From NCBI RefSeq assembly GCF_048544455.1, contig NC_133532.1, positions 19,656,948-19,720,947 on the forward strand: DNA of 64,000 nucleotides. Reading direction: 5' to 3'. The notes below the pieces were generated by a model that made no database searches, was not told where the DNA came from, and was given only the letters and a program-made list of their open reading frames with translations. Made by a program: the position numbers and the translations under genes. Every line of letters begins with the position of its first letter. The stretch's first letter is position 1. This document shows positions 22,123 through 33,850 of this stretch, one piece after another. The stretch is from Silene latifolia. Its lineage: Eukaryota; Streptophyta; Magnoliopsida; Caryophyllales; Caryophyllaceae.

Positions 22123-22621
22123 TGGAAAATTTCCACTTTGATGTCCCGAGGTTTGGGTTAATTCCACTTTAATGTCCTAAGATTTAGATAATTCCACTTT
22201 AGTGACATGATATTTGCATTATTTCCAATTTTGTGACCTGAACCTGTGTAAATAGATGGTAGTAAATAGTAATAAGGAGCATTTGGTCAAGCTTTTTACT
22301 AAAAAGGGTAATGGGGAGTTTGGTGTGAATTGGAGGGAGTAATAGTCAAGATTTATCTTAATTAATTATATTTTTAACATAATAAAGTGCAAAATAGTAT
22401 ATTAAATTACATATTAAATAGAATAATAATATAGTATTGCAAAAATAAATCTCGCTTTATTGTGTTCAAATATATTAGTACAAAATATTAAGAATGTTGT
22501 ATATAGGTCACCAAAGTGGGAAGTAGTTCAAAATTCATGGCACCAAAGTGGAATTATGAAAATCTTAGAGCACTAAAGTGGAATTAGGCCAAACCTCGGG
22601 GCACTAAAGTGGAATAATCCG
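22123..22621. mobile_element. MITE with long terminal inverted repeats (Mutator-like)
   Basis: The left end (22123-22250) and right end (22500-22621) are inverted copies; for example the left end reads TTTCCACTTTGATGTCCCGA and the right end, reversed, TTCCACTTTAGTGCCCCGA. Each arm is itself built from three or four degenerate repeats of AATTCCACTTTAGTG spaced about 37 bp. The ends are flanked by similar words (TTTACTA left, TTTATTA right), a possible imperfect target duplication. About 500 bp, no ORF. Superfamily is inferred from long TIRs only. Confidence 0.65.
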
Positions 22622-22699
22622 TTTATTAAATTGCCCGTCTTAAACTATTTTAATGTAAGTGTGTCTTTAGATAATTGTTCGACAATAGCTTTCTGTAAT

Positions 22700-23345
22700 A
22701 AGTAGCACTCTTGATTTATTGTTTAGTTAGGAGCATGACAAATACACCTAATACAATCCAGGATGACGTCAATGATGAAATAAGCTTGGATTTAGGTGCT
22801 AGTCCGGATTCGAACCAGGGAAGTAATGAACAAGAAGCTGAGTCGAGAATAATGGCGATGTTGGGGCATAAAAATAACCACGGAGTTGGAGTATTAATCA
22901 TATTAGGACGTATCAGTTAATATTTCAGTAGTTATTATGATTAGCTAGTATGTTAAGACAATTCATATTGTCAGTAGGAATAAAAAGCGATCTTTGATCG
23001 TTCGTATGACTTAAGAAAGTCGTGTGTTATGCTGGAATTAGGAGTCTTGAAATAGTTGCTCTTTTATTTCAATTAGGAATAATTTATTTTACCTATAAAT
23101 AGGACGTTTGTATTAGCTAATTTGGATTCAAGTTATCAATAAAGTCTCAGAAAACGATTAAGTTTTGATCACAAATCTCGTTTAAATATCGATCGACGTT
23201 GTTATTTAAGCATTCAGTGACTCGAATTTAGGCGAATTCTAGTCAAATATCCTACGAGAAACTAACCTATCACCTTCGTGAATCAAGGCGGGTTCGATTC
23301 TCACCACAAGCAACATTTGTTGCGCTTAATCGTTCCGTACTCAGA
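22700..23345 (+). repeat. Possible LTR fragment with promoter
   Basis: A TATA box (cctataaatagg near 23092) is followed by a polyadenylation-like caataaag (23139) and a U5-like stretch ending in GGCGGGTTCGATTC. The upstream frame 22711-22920 has no recognisable domain. No boundaries or partner LTR are seen. Confidence 0.3.
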
Positions 23346-24637
23346 TCAACACCCTTCGTATCCTAGGCCAATTTTTTGTACATTGTTTTATTCTTTGGGA
23401 GGAATTTTGCAATTCAAGCTAAACATATGATTGAAAAAGATATAATATAAACACTTCAAAGATAAAGATAAATATAATTGATAGTATTGTAAATCCACTT
23501 TATACTTATTTAATAATACCAAATAAAATATAATTATCCTAATTAAATATAAATCGAATATGAGATGGTTAGCTAAAAATCCAAAATAATAATGATTTAT
23601 AACAAGTGAATGACGTTGAAAAATCTGAAGAAAATTCTTTGTGCGGTACTTTGATTGTTGATCTAACAAATAATCCTAGTATATAGATTTACAAACCTGA
23701 CCCGAACCAGATAACTCGAGCCAATAAAATTGACTTCAGACTGGAAACTGACTTGAAATTGTGTGACCTGAATATGAGACAAAACCAAATTGACCCGACT
23801 CGACTTACATGCGACCCGAATCTTTATTGACCCAATGTTGACTCGACCCTAAGTGACCTAACTTGTAGTTGACCCGATTCGAAATGATCCGAAGTGTTAA
23901 ACAATAACTCAAAATTACTAGTATTCAGTCATATGGATATTATATACATCAAAATAGAGATGGTTTGTTTCAACGCTTCATTATAAATAATTATTTTATA
24001 AAATACTTTCTTTTACTGAAATTAGTACTAATAATAAGTGATATAACCACTAATTCGAAATGACTCGACCTAAAATTGCTCGTATTCGAAAATAGTCAAA
24101 GTCAAAATGCACATCCGAAATAACCCCACAACATTGCGACCAAATCCAAGCCATCTATCTCTTTTAGATCCAACACTTAAGAGACTTAGGGGTAACTCAC
24201 CAAAATTGGCAGCCTCGACTAAACTCACGTATATATGATCTAGAATCACTAAGCCTTGATTCACACAACTAATCTTTTAGGGTGTTCAGAACGCATAGTA
24301 AACCACCAACTTCGATTAACCCTTTGGAAACGTCCTCTATCCTCTGCATAACAGTCTCAGGAATGCAACTTAAACATGGGTAACTTATGACGGCACGACA
24401 AGGTCAAAACATCTGGAAAATACCACCGACACGTTATCATACAAAACTAAGTTGTCCTACGAAAATCGTACCTTAACTAAGCCTATACAAAGCACATAAC
24501 CTTAATGAATATCATAGAAACCGTACCAAAACACAGCACACACTGCCTTCTCATAGCTAAAAAAATATACCCAAACCCGACCAAAAACAATCCAAAATTA
24601 ACAGTGAGTCCACTAGGTTAGACTATGAGCGCTCAGC
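23346..24637. other. AT-rich spacer, nothing identified
   Basis: Contains GACCCGA-type degenerate repeats at 23695-23900. No RNA gene, ORF or element end is recognised elsewhere in the span. Confidence 0.5.
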
Positions 24638-24687
24638 ACATGCACACGCGCGCACGCACACGCACACACACACACACACAAACACAT
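24638..24687. repeat. (CA)n microsatellite
   Basis: Alternating CACACG then pure CA repeats ending AAACAC. A second simple repeat, (CCA)n, lies at 24873-24902. The ORF reading through both is a by-product of the repeats. Confidence 0.9.
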
Positions 24688-25483
24688 AATGGCGGGATCC
24701 TTTATGAACTAAATTATGGTGCGAAACGTACGAGCTACTCTAATTTACATATTAGCACCCCATATACAAAAATTAGTACTTCAGATACACATCGATTTGT
24801 ATATTTGGAGTACTCATTAATGTACCTGGAGTCATATATTACATATATACCACCTAACTTGAAGAGCTATCACCACCCACCACCACCACCACCGCCACCA
24901 CCAATAACACATCAACATCCCTACAACCCACAAAATCCACAAAATTAGCAGCTCCACTGGCCGACAAACACTATGTAACACCCCTATTTATTTAAGAGTC
25001 TTTACTAGGCATTATTCTTAGATAAATGAACATGTTACCATCTTAGTTTCCTTAGGTAGTGATTACAAAGATAAGTACTTTAAATAAATATAACGTTAAA
25101 TGGCCTTATTACATTATTGTTCCAAATTAAATATCTGTAAAGTAATCAAAATATAACTGTAGCGGAAACTAAATAAAATGAATAATAAATAATGAATGTT
25201 CGTTAAAGGTGATCTAGACTGCTAAGTAACCGCCAATGCCTCACTCCCTTCTCCTCCCATCTAAGTCAGCTCTATTACCTGTTAATCAATTTGCTCCCTA
25301 ATAATTGGTTTATCACAGGTGTTTAACGAATACACTGTCAACCAAACGGTTGCGTCAGAATAACAATCTCAAGACAATAACAAATATAACAACAAAGTAA
25401 TGTATGTCATGCAATGCTAATTCAACCATGCTCATCACCCTCAACCTCAAGTTAAGTACACCACCACGGAGGTAAATACACAG

Positions 25484-25690
25484 TGTCTGCCAGATTAAAT
25501 CCAAATACGTCACCCGAAGGATTTACCATGACGTCTGCCAGTAAGTTTATTATACATCACCCGAAGGCTCATACCATGATGTCTGCCAGTAAGTTTGTAA
25601 TACATCACCCGAAGGCTCTTACTATGATGTCTTCCAGTAAGTTTATAATACACCACCCGAAGGCCATTACCATGGTGTCTGCCGGTAACT
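25484..25690. repeat. 48-bp tandem repeat, about 4.4 copies, in the chromovirus LTR
   Basis: The word GTCTGCCAG (or a variant) begins at 25484, 25533, 25581, 25629 and 25677: intervals 49, 48, 48, 48. Units share CACCCGAAGG. Within central units TGATGT and ACATCA form an inverted pair about 19 nt apart. ORFs on both strands here only reflect the repeat (48 is divisible by 3). Confidence 0.9.
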
Positions 25691-26498
25691 AAAATGACCA
25701 ATGTTTATGCCAATAAATGCAACAATGATAATAGTCAGTAACCAATCATACCAATAATAATCCATCCATCATCCAATTGATCAATTATGCTTAAGTTCAT
25801 ATAACCAAATAGAACAAATAAGACACTCAAGTAGAATTGTTATCCTACCTTTTCAGCAATCCAATAAAGTAAGCAATCCAAAATAATCAACTAAAAGTAC
25901 TCTTCCGTAAATTTGTCACCTAATTGAATTCATTTAAATAATTCAACGTATTATAATTTAGTTAGGTTAATGACCCCAAAACAACAATTCCAATCAACAA
26001 TATAATCTCAATCAATCTCAATCCAAATGATACAAGTTACACAATTAACCACAATCAATCTTAAATCAATTATACAATCAATTGAGTAAGGAAACCCTAG
26101 CTTATCGCAAATCTAAATCAAGCACAACAATCACGCCAGAAAGCCTCCTCTATTAAGTCCTCACCTATTATAATATCATAAAATCAATATACTACACATA
26201 CAAGGACTAATCCCCCCAAACCCCTAAATTAGGGTTTGTGAATAATAACCAAAATATGTCAAAGACAAAGGTAGAACACTTACCGATTGAAAAGACGTGA
26301 AGAAGGAATGAAAACCCCGACATCTATGAACCATAGCCTTGGAAATGTTTAAAATGACTGGAGAACAACATTACGTCGCTGAGAGTTTAGAAAAGTGATT
26401 AAGAAACTGATTATAAAATGATTAAGCCGATAACATGACTTATATATACTTCTCCAATTATTTTAATCAAAACCGCTGAAACTAACCCGTCAGACCGG

Positions 26499-28027
26499 GT
26501 ACTCGGCCGAGTACCTCGACCTATGATAAGTCCATTCTATATATACTTTAACCCCCTATTTTAGCTCGGTTTATTTGACTATTGCACTTCTATTAGTATA
26601 TTTTTGAGCTAATTCCATGTTCTAGGTGTTTTTGCTCGTATTCATTGTATTTTGTAGGAAATGAAGCCGTTGATAGCTTTTTCCCGTTAAATTAGCGATT
26701 ACCCCAGTTCACGAGGCTAATGAGAGCAAGTCTTGACCATGCAAAAGTGTTTCGGGAAGCATAGGGGAATTTTGAGAAGAAGTTGAAAAACCCAAGCAAA
26801 AGAAAACCAATCTTAGTTGGTTGATATGTAAACAAATGAAATCCAAATAAAAGCCCAAGCCACATGCATGCATTGGATGCCAAAGGATGCCTAAGTTACC
26901 TTAGACGGACGCATTAAGAAACAAGCATCGGATTCCGTATCATTAAGTGCAAAGTTAAGACGGATTTAAGAGAAAAATGAGAAAAGCCACAACCCCCATC
27001 AGGATGGGGTGGCCCCAATCGGGGCTGCCTTTCCTTGAGTTGTTCACATTATGTCCCTTTATTCCTATATAAGGGGGTTGATCCTACACTTCTTACACAC
27101 TTTCTACACCACTTTTATACTCTCATTTCAGTTCTTAGTTTAGGTTAGATTAGATTTCCCCTAAGCATTTCTTTATTATAATTTCCTTTAAATATTTCAA
27201 GTTCATTTGCAATTTTCATTTCAAGTATTTGTTCTTCTATATTCAAGTTCTATTTCCATTATAAAGGTAATCTCATTTCTAGTACTACTTTGTTATTCCT
27301 TCGTCATTTCCATTTACTAATCATGATCACTTTATCATTTATCATTAGTCTAATTTACATTATGCAAGAGTAATTAAAATTGTCTAGGGAATAAGGGAAA
27401 CCATGCATATATAGTTCTTGCACTTGTATAATATCGTTTCATTGTTTCTTTCACATGTTTACATTGTATTGTTAGTCTTTGATAAATGATCATTATCTTA
27501 GATTAAATATGTTAATTCACTTTTATAAGTCGAGAGGCACGAAATTGAATTAGACAAAGTATGTTTTAGTAGACGACCTAGTTATAACGAGAGTTTGCTA
27601 GGACCCGATCTATGGTTGACAATAAGACCGAGAGGTGGTTGTCTTTAAGCCTAAACAATTAACGATATTATCAATTCCTATGTTTAACTTGAGCATTTAC
27701 ATAATTTGCATGTGTAATCCGACCTTCCTAGACTACACTTTTATTATTGTTTTATCACAAGTTTACCAACGAAACCAAGCAATCATATGATAACTGACCT
27801 TGACAGAATTCACCCCATAACAACTAATAACAACTCCCGTCTCCTTGTGTTAGACCCCTATTACTACATTCATTTGTGTCTATAGTATTTATCTTTGATT
27901 AGGTTGCGACATCCTATCAACCTACTCGGCCAAGTTCCTCAAAACTCGGCCGAGTGCACCCACAACAGTAGCCTATTTAAAAGCACTCGACAACTTACTC
28001 GGCTGAGTATGGACTACTCGACCAAGT
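26499..28027. repeat. ACTCGGCCGAGT palindrome cluster, interrupted
   Basis: GTACTCGGCCGAGTAC at 26499-26514; further ACTCGGCC-type sites at 27924, 27944, 27997 and ACTCGACCAAGT at 28016. After removing the solo LTR and one TSD copy, the first three sites lie 22 and 20 bp apart. Confidence 0.75.
26524..27919 (+). mobile_element. Solo LTR, TSD ACCTA
   Basis: Starts TGATAAGTCC and ends CCTATCA, giving TGATA/TATCA inverted ends. Flanked by the perfect 5-bp duplication ACCTA (26519-26523 and 27920-27924). 1396 bp, with a TATA box at about 27064 (ctatataaggg) on the plus strand. Termini and length fit Athila-like Ty3/gypsy elements, but no internal sequence is present to prove it. It interrupts the palindrome cluster of the host LTR. 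Confidence 0.88.
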
Positions 28028-28109
28028 AAGCTAGGACCAGAAAACCCTAGTATTACAAAATCGACATCACATGCTAAAACAATTTGAGCCATTAAAATGA
28101 CATAGTAAC

Positions 28110-28551
28110 AAACTCACGTGTTAGGATGAAAACAATTAGTTGCATTTCACGACGTCAAAGCTATGCCTCTATTTGAAAAGGAATGATTAATTAGTAGAGT
28201 TCGTCATATGTGCGGGCGGGATTAGGTGTCCGATTAAAGGACTTTCTAACACGTGCTTTCACCCCCGAACTCAAAATCGATGGTTTTCGGATATCTGAAT
28301 CCATAAGTTGCGAGAGTTATTCAATCGAGTAATAAAAGACGAGTTGTAAGAGCTTTAATCACTCGATAATCGATTTTTCTTTATGTTTTTTTGATCTAGA
28401 TTAAAAAGTGAACGTGAATGGTTATGAGAATCCGGTGGATTCCTATAAATTTCAATTCGATTCATTCTTAACCTCGAGTCGGTTAGCACTCAAAATCGTG
28501 AGAATCCAAAGCAACGTGGTCGGGTCCACAATTTGGCAACTTTGCTGGGGA
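28110..28551 (+). repeat. Decayed Tat/Ogre LTR end with primer site
   Basis: The stretch near 28200-28260 (gcgggcgggattaggtgtccg) matches the U5 part of the Tat LTR near 46975. The LTR ends GGGTCCACA at 28530 and is followed by TGGCAACTTTGCTGGGGA (28534-28551), a three-mismatch version of the Tat primer site at 47266-47283. The left boundary is not defined. Confidence 0.7.
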
Positions 28552-29630
28552 GAGAGGACTAAGTGGCACGCCACTTCTAGTAACCTCCTTAGAGGTGAGA
28601 CTTAGGCGTTTAAGAGCATACATGTTTAATATGTGAATGACTCTATGCAATGTGAAGTTTTCGATTCAGGTCTTTCAAAACATCCGCGTCTTTTTAAAAA
28701 CCTAGCTATTGAACTTGTTACTTTCAAATATCATTCATTTATAAAGCGGAACACTGCCCAAATCATTGCAAAATTTTGGCCAAAACCATCCTTTTCTAGC
28801 TGACATGCTGCCCTTTTCAAATCTCGATTTTTGTTAAAACCTCAAGTGCTAAAAACTTATAACTGATTTTCAAGGCACTAAACCTCGTCCAAGGTTAAAG
28901 TCTGTGTCATAGTAAAATCACTCTTTCCTTTCGTCCTAAGGACGTATGTCACGGACCCCTATGGGTCCACATGCCCAAGCTCGAGTTCTTTTATGGTTTA
29001 GCAAATGTTATTTAAGTCCAAATCATGTCACACATGAAATTCAAACCCACCCCATCCACTAGATCTTGGACGAGTAAAGCGCCGACTCAATTGGGCCTAA
29101 CTACCGCCCCAAAGCACGGTCATATGTTTCACCACTTAGCACATTGAGTCGATCTCAAGTCGGGTCTAAGACCTAAACCTAGCATCATTTCCGTTAATGA
29201 TGACCTGCCATGTAATACTCCGTAATTTTAATATATAATTTATAATTTATAAGATGTCAAATAAATAATAATTGTTGTCGTGAAAGAAAAAGAAATAAAA
29301 ACGGTTGCTTGATAACCACTGTTGACCGACCAAACGGTAGAGGAAAGGGGGGGGGGGGGGTGTATTTGCTTTGGGTGTTATCTATACTACTTAAATATTT
29401 TCATTATTTAATTAATTTAAAAAATTACCTAGAACTTTCCTAGCATCTACCAAGTTTATATATAAATCAACTCATGTCTCACCATCACTTTTTATTCCAC
29501 ATCAAAAACTCAACTTATACCTTGTGAGGGAAAGTAATTTTGAGAGACAACTTTAAGACGGAGTTTTGACCTCGCACTAAATTAATTGTGGTAAATTATC
29601 TAATCACCTTACATCAATTGTTTACGTTTG
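28552..29630 (+). other. Leader remnant of the decayed Tat element, then unassigned AT-rich DNA
   Basis: 28552-29200 resembles the untranslated leader that follows the PBS in the Tat element at 47284-48064 (phrases such as tcggacccctatgggtcc, no ORF). 29347-29360 is a run of 14 G. The remainder up to the chromovirus target site shows nothing recognisable. Confidence 0.45.
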
Positions 29631-31051
29631 TGTAATGCCCGTAAACAACAGGAGTACAAAATGGTATATTTTATTATTAGCAGCGAAAATTACAGAACGT
29701 TACCGCCGTATTTCCCCATACAGAGAAATACAAGGCTTACATTATTCTTTAGTACAACCAAATAACTAGTATCAAGTCTTATTGATAAGATTATGTTATT
29801 ATGATACATTATTCTTATTCCATTTTCTTGCGTCAACCTCACTTATGCCCTTCCCTGTTTCCTGTACCTGAAAAAGTTTAATAAAATAAACGGTCAACCA
29901 ACCACAGGTAGAGTATATTTCCCATAACCTCCAACTCAAATTAATATAATTCGGGTCATTATTATTGAACAGGGCCACATTACGGAGCCGAGACTCCCTT
30001 AGGCTACGCCCTCCTCCGTGTACACAGGATAACAATCTTTTCCTCTTTTCCTCTTTTTCTCTTTTTTTCTTTTTCTTTTTCTCTTTTTCTTTTTATCCGG
30101 ATATAACGGGGCGGAGCCAATTGTCGAGCCCCCTGCCGAGCCCACTTCAGAGCTCAGGTCCATGTACACGGGATAAAATAATAATGTGGTCTGGTCCCTT
30201 TCAATAATAATGTCTCGGATGATACATTGGCCAAATGTACATCTTAGCGATGATATTTTAACATTAACGTTATCATGTGAGCATTATAACGTCAATTATT
30301 AACACAAACAGTACCACAGTTATATCTCACATAAACCACATTACGTAAATTATACAAGTGTAACATAACTTTATCACATTCATTCACGTACATTATAATA
30401 TCAATTAAGTAATTATGACGATAACTTACTTACTCATTACATTAACTTAAGATGAAGGGATAGGAAATATACCTTATAATCACCTCACCAAACCTTAGCT
30501 ACCATATCAGCTATGAAGTAATTTGTAGTGAAAATATGATATCCCTTTTGGTTGTGTTTTTATCAAATGAATAAGGTAGCTATTTATAGGAAATGTAGGT
30601 CGCTTTACGTGCATGCCTACACAAAATCTCCTAGCCATGCAAAGCTTAGGCTTCATTACGTGGACATCAATTCCACCACCATCATTTTATACAATTTTAA
30701 GTATTTTAGACCATGTGACATAATAGCATTAAACTATGCGAAATTTGTAAAATATCTTAGATATTTTTCTTTACGGGTTATTTTCTTTGAGATAGGTCTA
30801 GCAAAAATTCTACGGGTAAAATTATTATTGAGTCAGATTTCAACTGAACTATTTTATTCTTATTCTAGGCTCTTACCTATACTAGGTTACTACGCCTTTC
30901 GAATTTTATTAGGTCAATATATCCCTTCGGGTAAGGTCCATTTTATTTTTTGTACTCTCTCTCGACTCCACATTGATAAAAATTCTTTCCCCTTTCAATT
31001 AATAGTTTACTTATATCTATTAAATAATATAATTTTATTTGGGGTATAACA
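29631..31051 (-). repeat. 3' LTR of the chromovirus
   Basis: Direct copy of 35039-36462. Contains a long pyrimidine tract (30050-30095). A 165-residue frame on the plus strand (30552-31049) is repeated in the other LTR but shows no protein signature. Confidence 0.95.
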
Positions 31052-31599
31052 TTATACCCCCCTTAAAATAAGTTTCGACCTCGAAACTTGGATCATTACC
31101 TTATTGGAATAAATAAAGATACCGACCTCTCATTTCCTATTCTGTTTTCCAAGTCGCCTATATTTCATCGTGATGTGACCACAAAACCTTTACTAGTGGA
31201 ATAACCTTGTTTCGAAGAGCTTTTTCTTTGTGATCTAAAATTTGAATCGCTTTCGCTTCGTTGGTTAGGTCATCCATAATTTGAACTGGAGGTAAGTTAA
31301 TGATGTGACTTGGTCGGGGATATACTTTCTTAGGAGTGACACATGAAAAACGTCATGAATTATAGAAAGTTCTATTGGAAGGGATAGTCTATAAGCAACA
31401 TTTCTAACTCTCTCAATTATCTCAAATGGTGACATGTTCCTTGGATTCAGTCTTCTCTGTTCCCTAAATCTAATAACCCCTTTCGTTGGTGATACCTTAG
31501 GAAATTTGAATCACCTACTTGAAATTCCACTGGTCATCTCTTAAGTCCAACATAACTCTTTTGACAACTTTGAGCAACTCTCATTTTCTATGGTATGGT

Positions 31600-32700
31600 T
31601 TTCACTTTATCCATGGGTTATTGAATCAAATATGGTGCAATGACCCTTGATTCGTCACTAACACTAAAGCATATTGGGGATCCACATTTTCTCGCATACA
31701 AAGCCTCAAAATGAGTCATTCCAACACTAGCATGATAACTATTATATGAAACTCGGTCAAGGGAAAATGTTGTTCTCAAAACTCCTGGACTTTCAGAACA
31801 CATACTCCTAACAAATATAGGTTACTTTTACAAGTAATCTTGTTGCTTACACACTAACAAATATGGGTTAAGTTTTTGTTCTAGAAAGAGCTTATTTGGT
31901 GGTATTCATGGGAACCATAAACATTGCCAAATTTGTAAAAGTAATCAACCCATTTTTTATAAGTGTCTTTTTGTGTAAGAAAATTCTTTTCCAAAGAAAT
32001 CAAAAGCTTCCTTCTCAATTTAAATGAGCAAACCATTTTTTTTTGAAGTGTATAAGGTTTGTTGAAAGTTTGGAAAGCCATTTTCAAGAGAGTTAAAATA
32101 TTTTCGAAATGTTTCTTTCAAAGACGAGTCTTCTTACACAGTGGTCTCAACATCTCTGTTTGTCCATCGGTTTTGTGGGTGAAAAGCAATGTTAACGAGT
32201 TCCTAGTTCTAGAAACTTTTTCAAAATTTCTCTAAAAAGTTTGTGTCACGATCTAACACAATGGTTTTGGGAACTCCATGTAATCTGACAATTTCTTTGA
32301 GGTATTCTTTGCTAACTGTTCAGATTTTCACGTGGTTTTGAATTGCTAAAGTGTGCACTTTTGGTTAGTCGATCTAAATCGCCCATATCTCATTCATTCC
32401 TTTTGATGTCAAAGGAAACGTTGTCACAAAGTTCACTCTTATCGACTCCCATTTCCATGATGGAATGTCCAAAGGCTGTAAACTTCCTCCTGGCCTTTAA
32501 TGTTCATTTTCACTTGCTGACAGGTTAGACATTTTGTGACAAATTCTAAAATCTCGTACTTTCCTATGATGTCATCACATATGTCAAATATTTTTATACA
32601 ACTAATTCCCTTAAAAGGTGTACTAATATAAGGTACATGAGTATTAATTTCTCCTTCTTTTAAAATTTCCACTATTAGGTACACTCATTGCTCTCACAAT
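31600..32700 (-). pseudogene. Decayed integrase of the chromovirus
   Basis: 31803-31618 (minus) holds the integrase C-terminal side: SYNSYHASVGMTHFEALYARKCGSPICF, here in shortened form around YNSYHASVGM and ARKCGSPICF. 32684-32439 carries the zinc-binding pair FVTKCLTCQQVK. Between them many frame changes and stops occur (for example around 31881-32087). The gene order is that of Ty3/gypsy. It cannot give an active enzyme. Confidence 0.75.
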
Positions 32701-33412
32701 CATAATATCCATCATTATACATAATAAGTCAAACTAATTTTTTTTTTCTATTCTCATATCTTTCTAAATCTTCTAAACATGAAGTACTAGCTAACTAAAT
32801 CTAATTTCCGTTATCATCATTTTGAATCACGAATTGCCTAACTATGGGTAGGTAAGCAATAAAACAGCTATCACTAAGTGCCTCTACTACCACATATGTC
32901 TTACAAAGGGGCTATTGAATACCTATATTACAATCCATGAGAAACAAAAACCATTTCACCTCGTCTCATGTTTACCTCGTCTCATATGAACCTCCATTTT
33001 CTTTTGTCTAAATATTCAATCACATTTCCTAGTTTGTCCAAGAATAATAAACTCACTTCTGGTTAGAGGCGTCACTGTATAGCTTAGCTTCTATGCCTAG
33101 GAACAGGCGCACTGAATATTATGTTCAAACCAATTTCCTCTCCCTTTTCCTAATTTATACATTATCACTCTATATAACTTAATTTATTGACTTTATAAAT
33201 AGACTGTCTACTTATTTACGGTTCCACCGACTCTTACTGTTCACTAACGCAACAGTACCCACTGACGCTACAGTAGTACAGTGCCTACCGACACTTTTTT
33301 TCTTTTTTTAAAATTTTTTTTTTCTATAAAAACCACAAAAATTAACCATTTTATCCACTCACTTCATTTACTTCTTATCCAAAATTTCATAAAAAAATAT
33401 TCTATCTTAGTT

Positions 33413-33589
33413 ATGGATAAATCATCCGATAATTCATCCAATAAATCACCCGATGTCTCCTCCGATGAGCTTTATAATTCCGTTACAAAGTCTCTTAATG
33501 AAGTTAAGACACTCATTAGCTTGCTAATGATACTAATATGTGTATTAGTAGCGGTATTTGCAATAATTATAGTTTATATTACGAAATAA
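33413..33589 (+). CDS. Small membrane-anchored ORF, antisense to the element
   Basis: 58 residues from ATG 33413: a polar Ser/Asp/Asn-rich N-terminus (MDKSSDNSSNKSPDVSSDEL), then a hydrophobic segment from about residue 33 to 56 (LISLLMILICVLVAVFAIII) and a short YITK end, so a predicted tail anchor. A TATA box at 33325-33330 lies 83 bp upstream on the same strand. It runs opposite to the retrotransposon and sits in the part where gag-pol should be. I do not recognise the family. Upstream in-frame codons back to 33281 look non-coding. It may be a captured fragment, an antisense extra ORF as known in some plant retrotransposons, or chance. Confidence 0.4.
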   Translation: MDKSSDNSSNKSPDVSSDELYNSVTKSLNEVKTLISLLMILICVLVAVFAIIIVYITK

Positions 33590-33740
33590 ATAGTTATTGC
33601 TTACTTTCTCTTTGATCTTATTAATCATGTTATTCATCTACGTGTTTTGTTTATTTTTAGAAGTTTGATTATCGCCTTAACAACTTGTCAAATAAACTAC
33701 ACATATTAATCATGTTTAAAAAGTTAAAAAATAGGGTAAC

Positions 33741-33850
33741 CTTTTTTTTTTTTTTTTTTTTGCCTTTTATTAGAAATCGAACCTCAGACTTCTTAAACAA
33801 TCTGAGATTCTCGGACCACTTAGGCTCCTTTCCCAAGTTGACATCTCAAC
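33741..33850 (-). repeat. Possible tRNA-derived SINE head with poly(A)
   Basis: On the minus strand AGCCTAAGTGG (box A-like) is followed 32 nt later by GGTTCGATTT (box B-like), then after a short gap by about 20 A. This is the architecture of a tRNA-derived retroposon, but the body between box B and poly(A) is only about 15 nt, shorter than known plant SINEs. Confidence 0.35.

Larger units (their letters stand above)
24964..28080 (-). repeat. Chromovirus-type LTR, split by a solo LTR
   Basis: Starts TGTAACACCCC at 24964 on the plus strand, so the LTR runs on the minus strand. The 24964-25420 part is homologous, reversed, to 37200-37619, where it abuts a primer site. It contains a 48-bp tandem repeat (25484-25690), ACTCGGCCGAGT palindromes on both sides of the inserted solo LTR, and resumes after 27924. 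Its far boundary near 28080-28110 is uncertain. No primer site is seen left of 24964. Confidence 0.65.

Noticed and set aside
22711..22920. 69-codon ORF as a host gene
   Set aside because: No domain, no clear promoter or splice structure; likely part of a decayed LTR element.
24625..24948. 107-codon ORF over CA and CCA repeats
   Set aside because: Low-complexity by-product of microsatellites.
25484..25690. Regular repeats with spacers as a CRISPR-like array
   Set aside because: Units are contiguous tandem repeats inside a plant LTR; no CRISPR biology applies.
25483..25701. ORFs on both strands over the 48-bp repeat
   Set aside because: A repeat length divisible by three keeps frames open by chance.
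29347..29360. G-run as a quadruplex signal
   Set aside because: A single homopolymer without spaced G-tracts; may also be a sequencing weak spot.
31881..32087. 68-codon Lys-rich ORF as a chromodomain
   Set aside because: Could not match chromodomain residues; treated as decayed integrase region.
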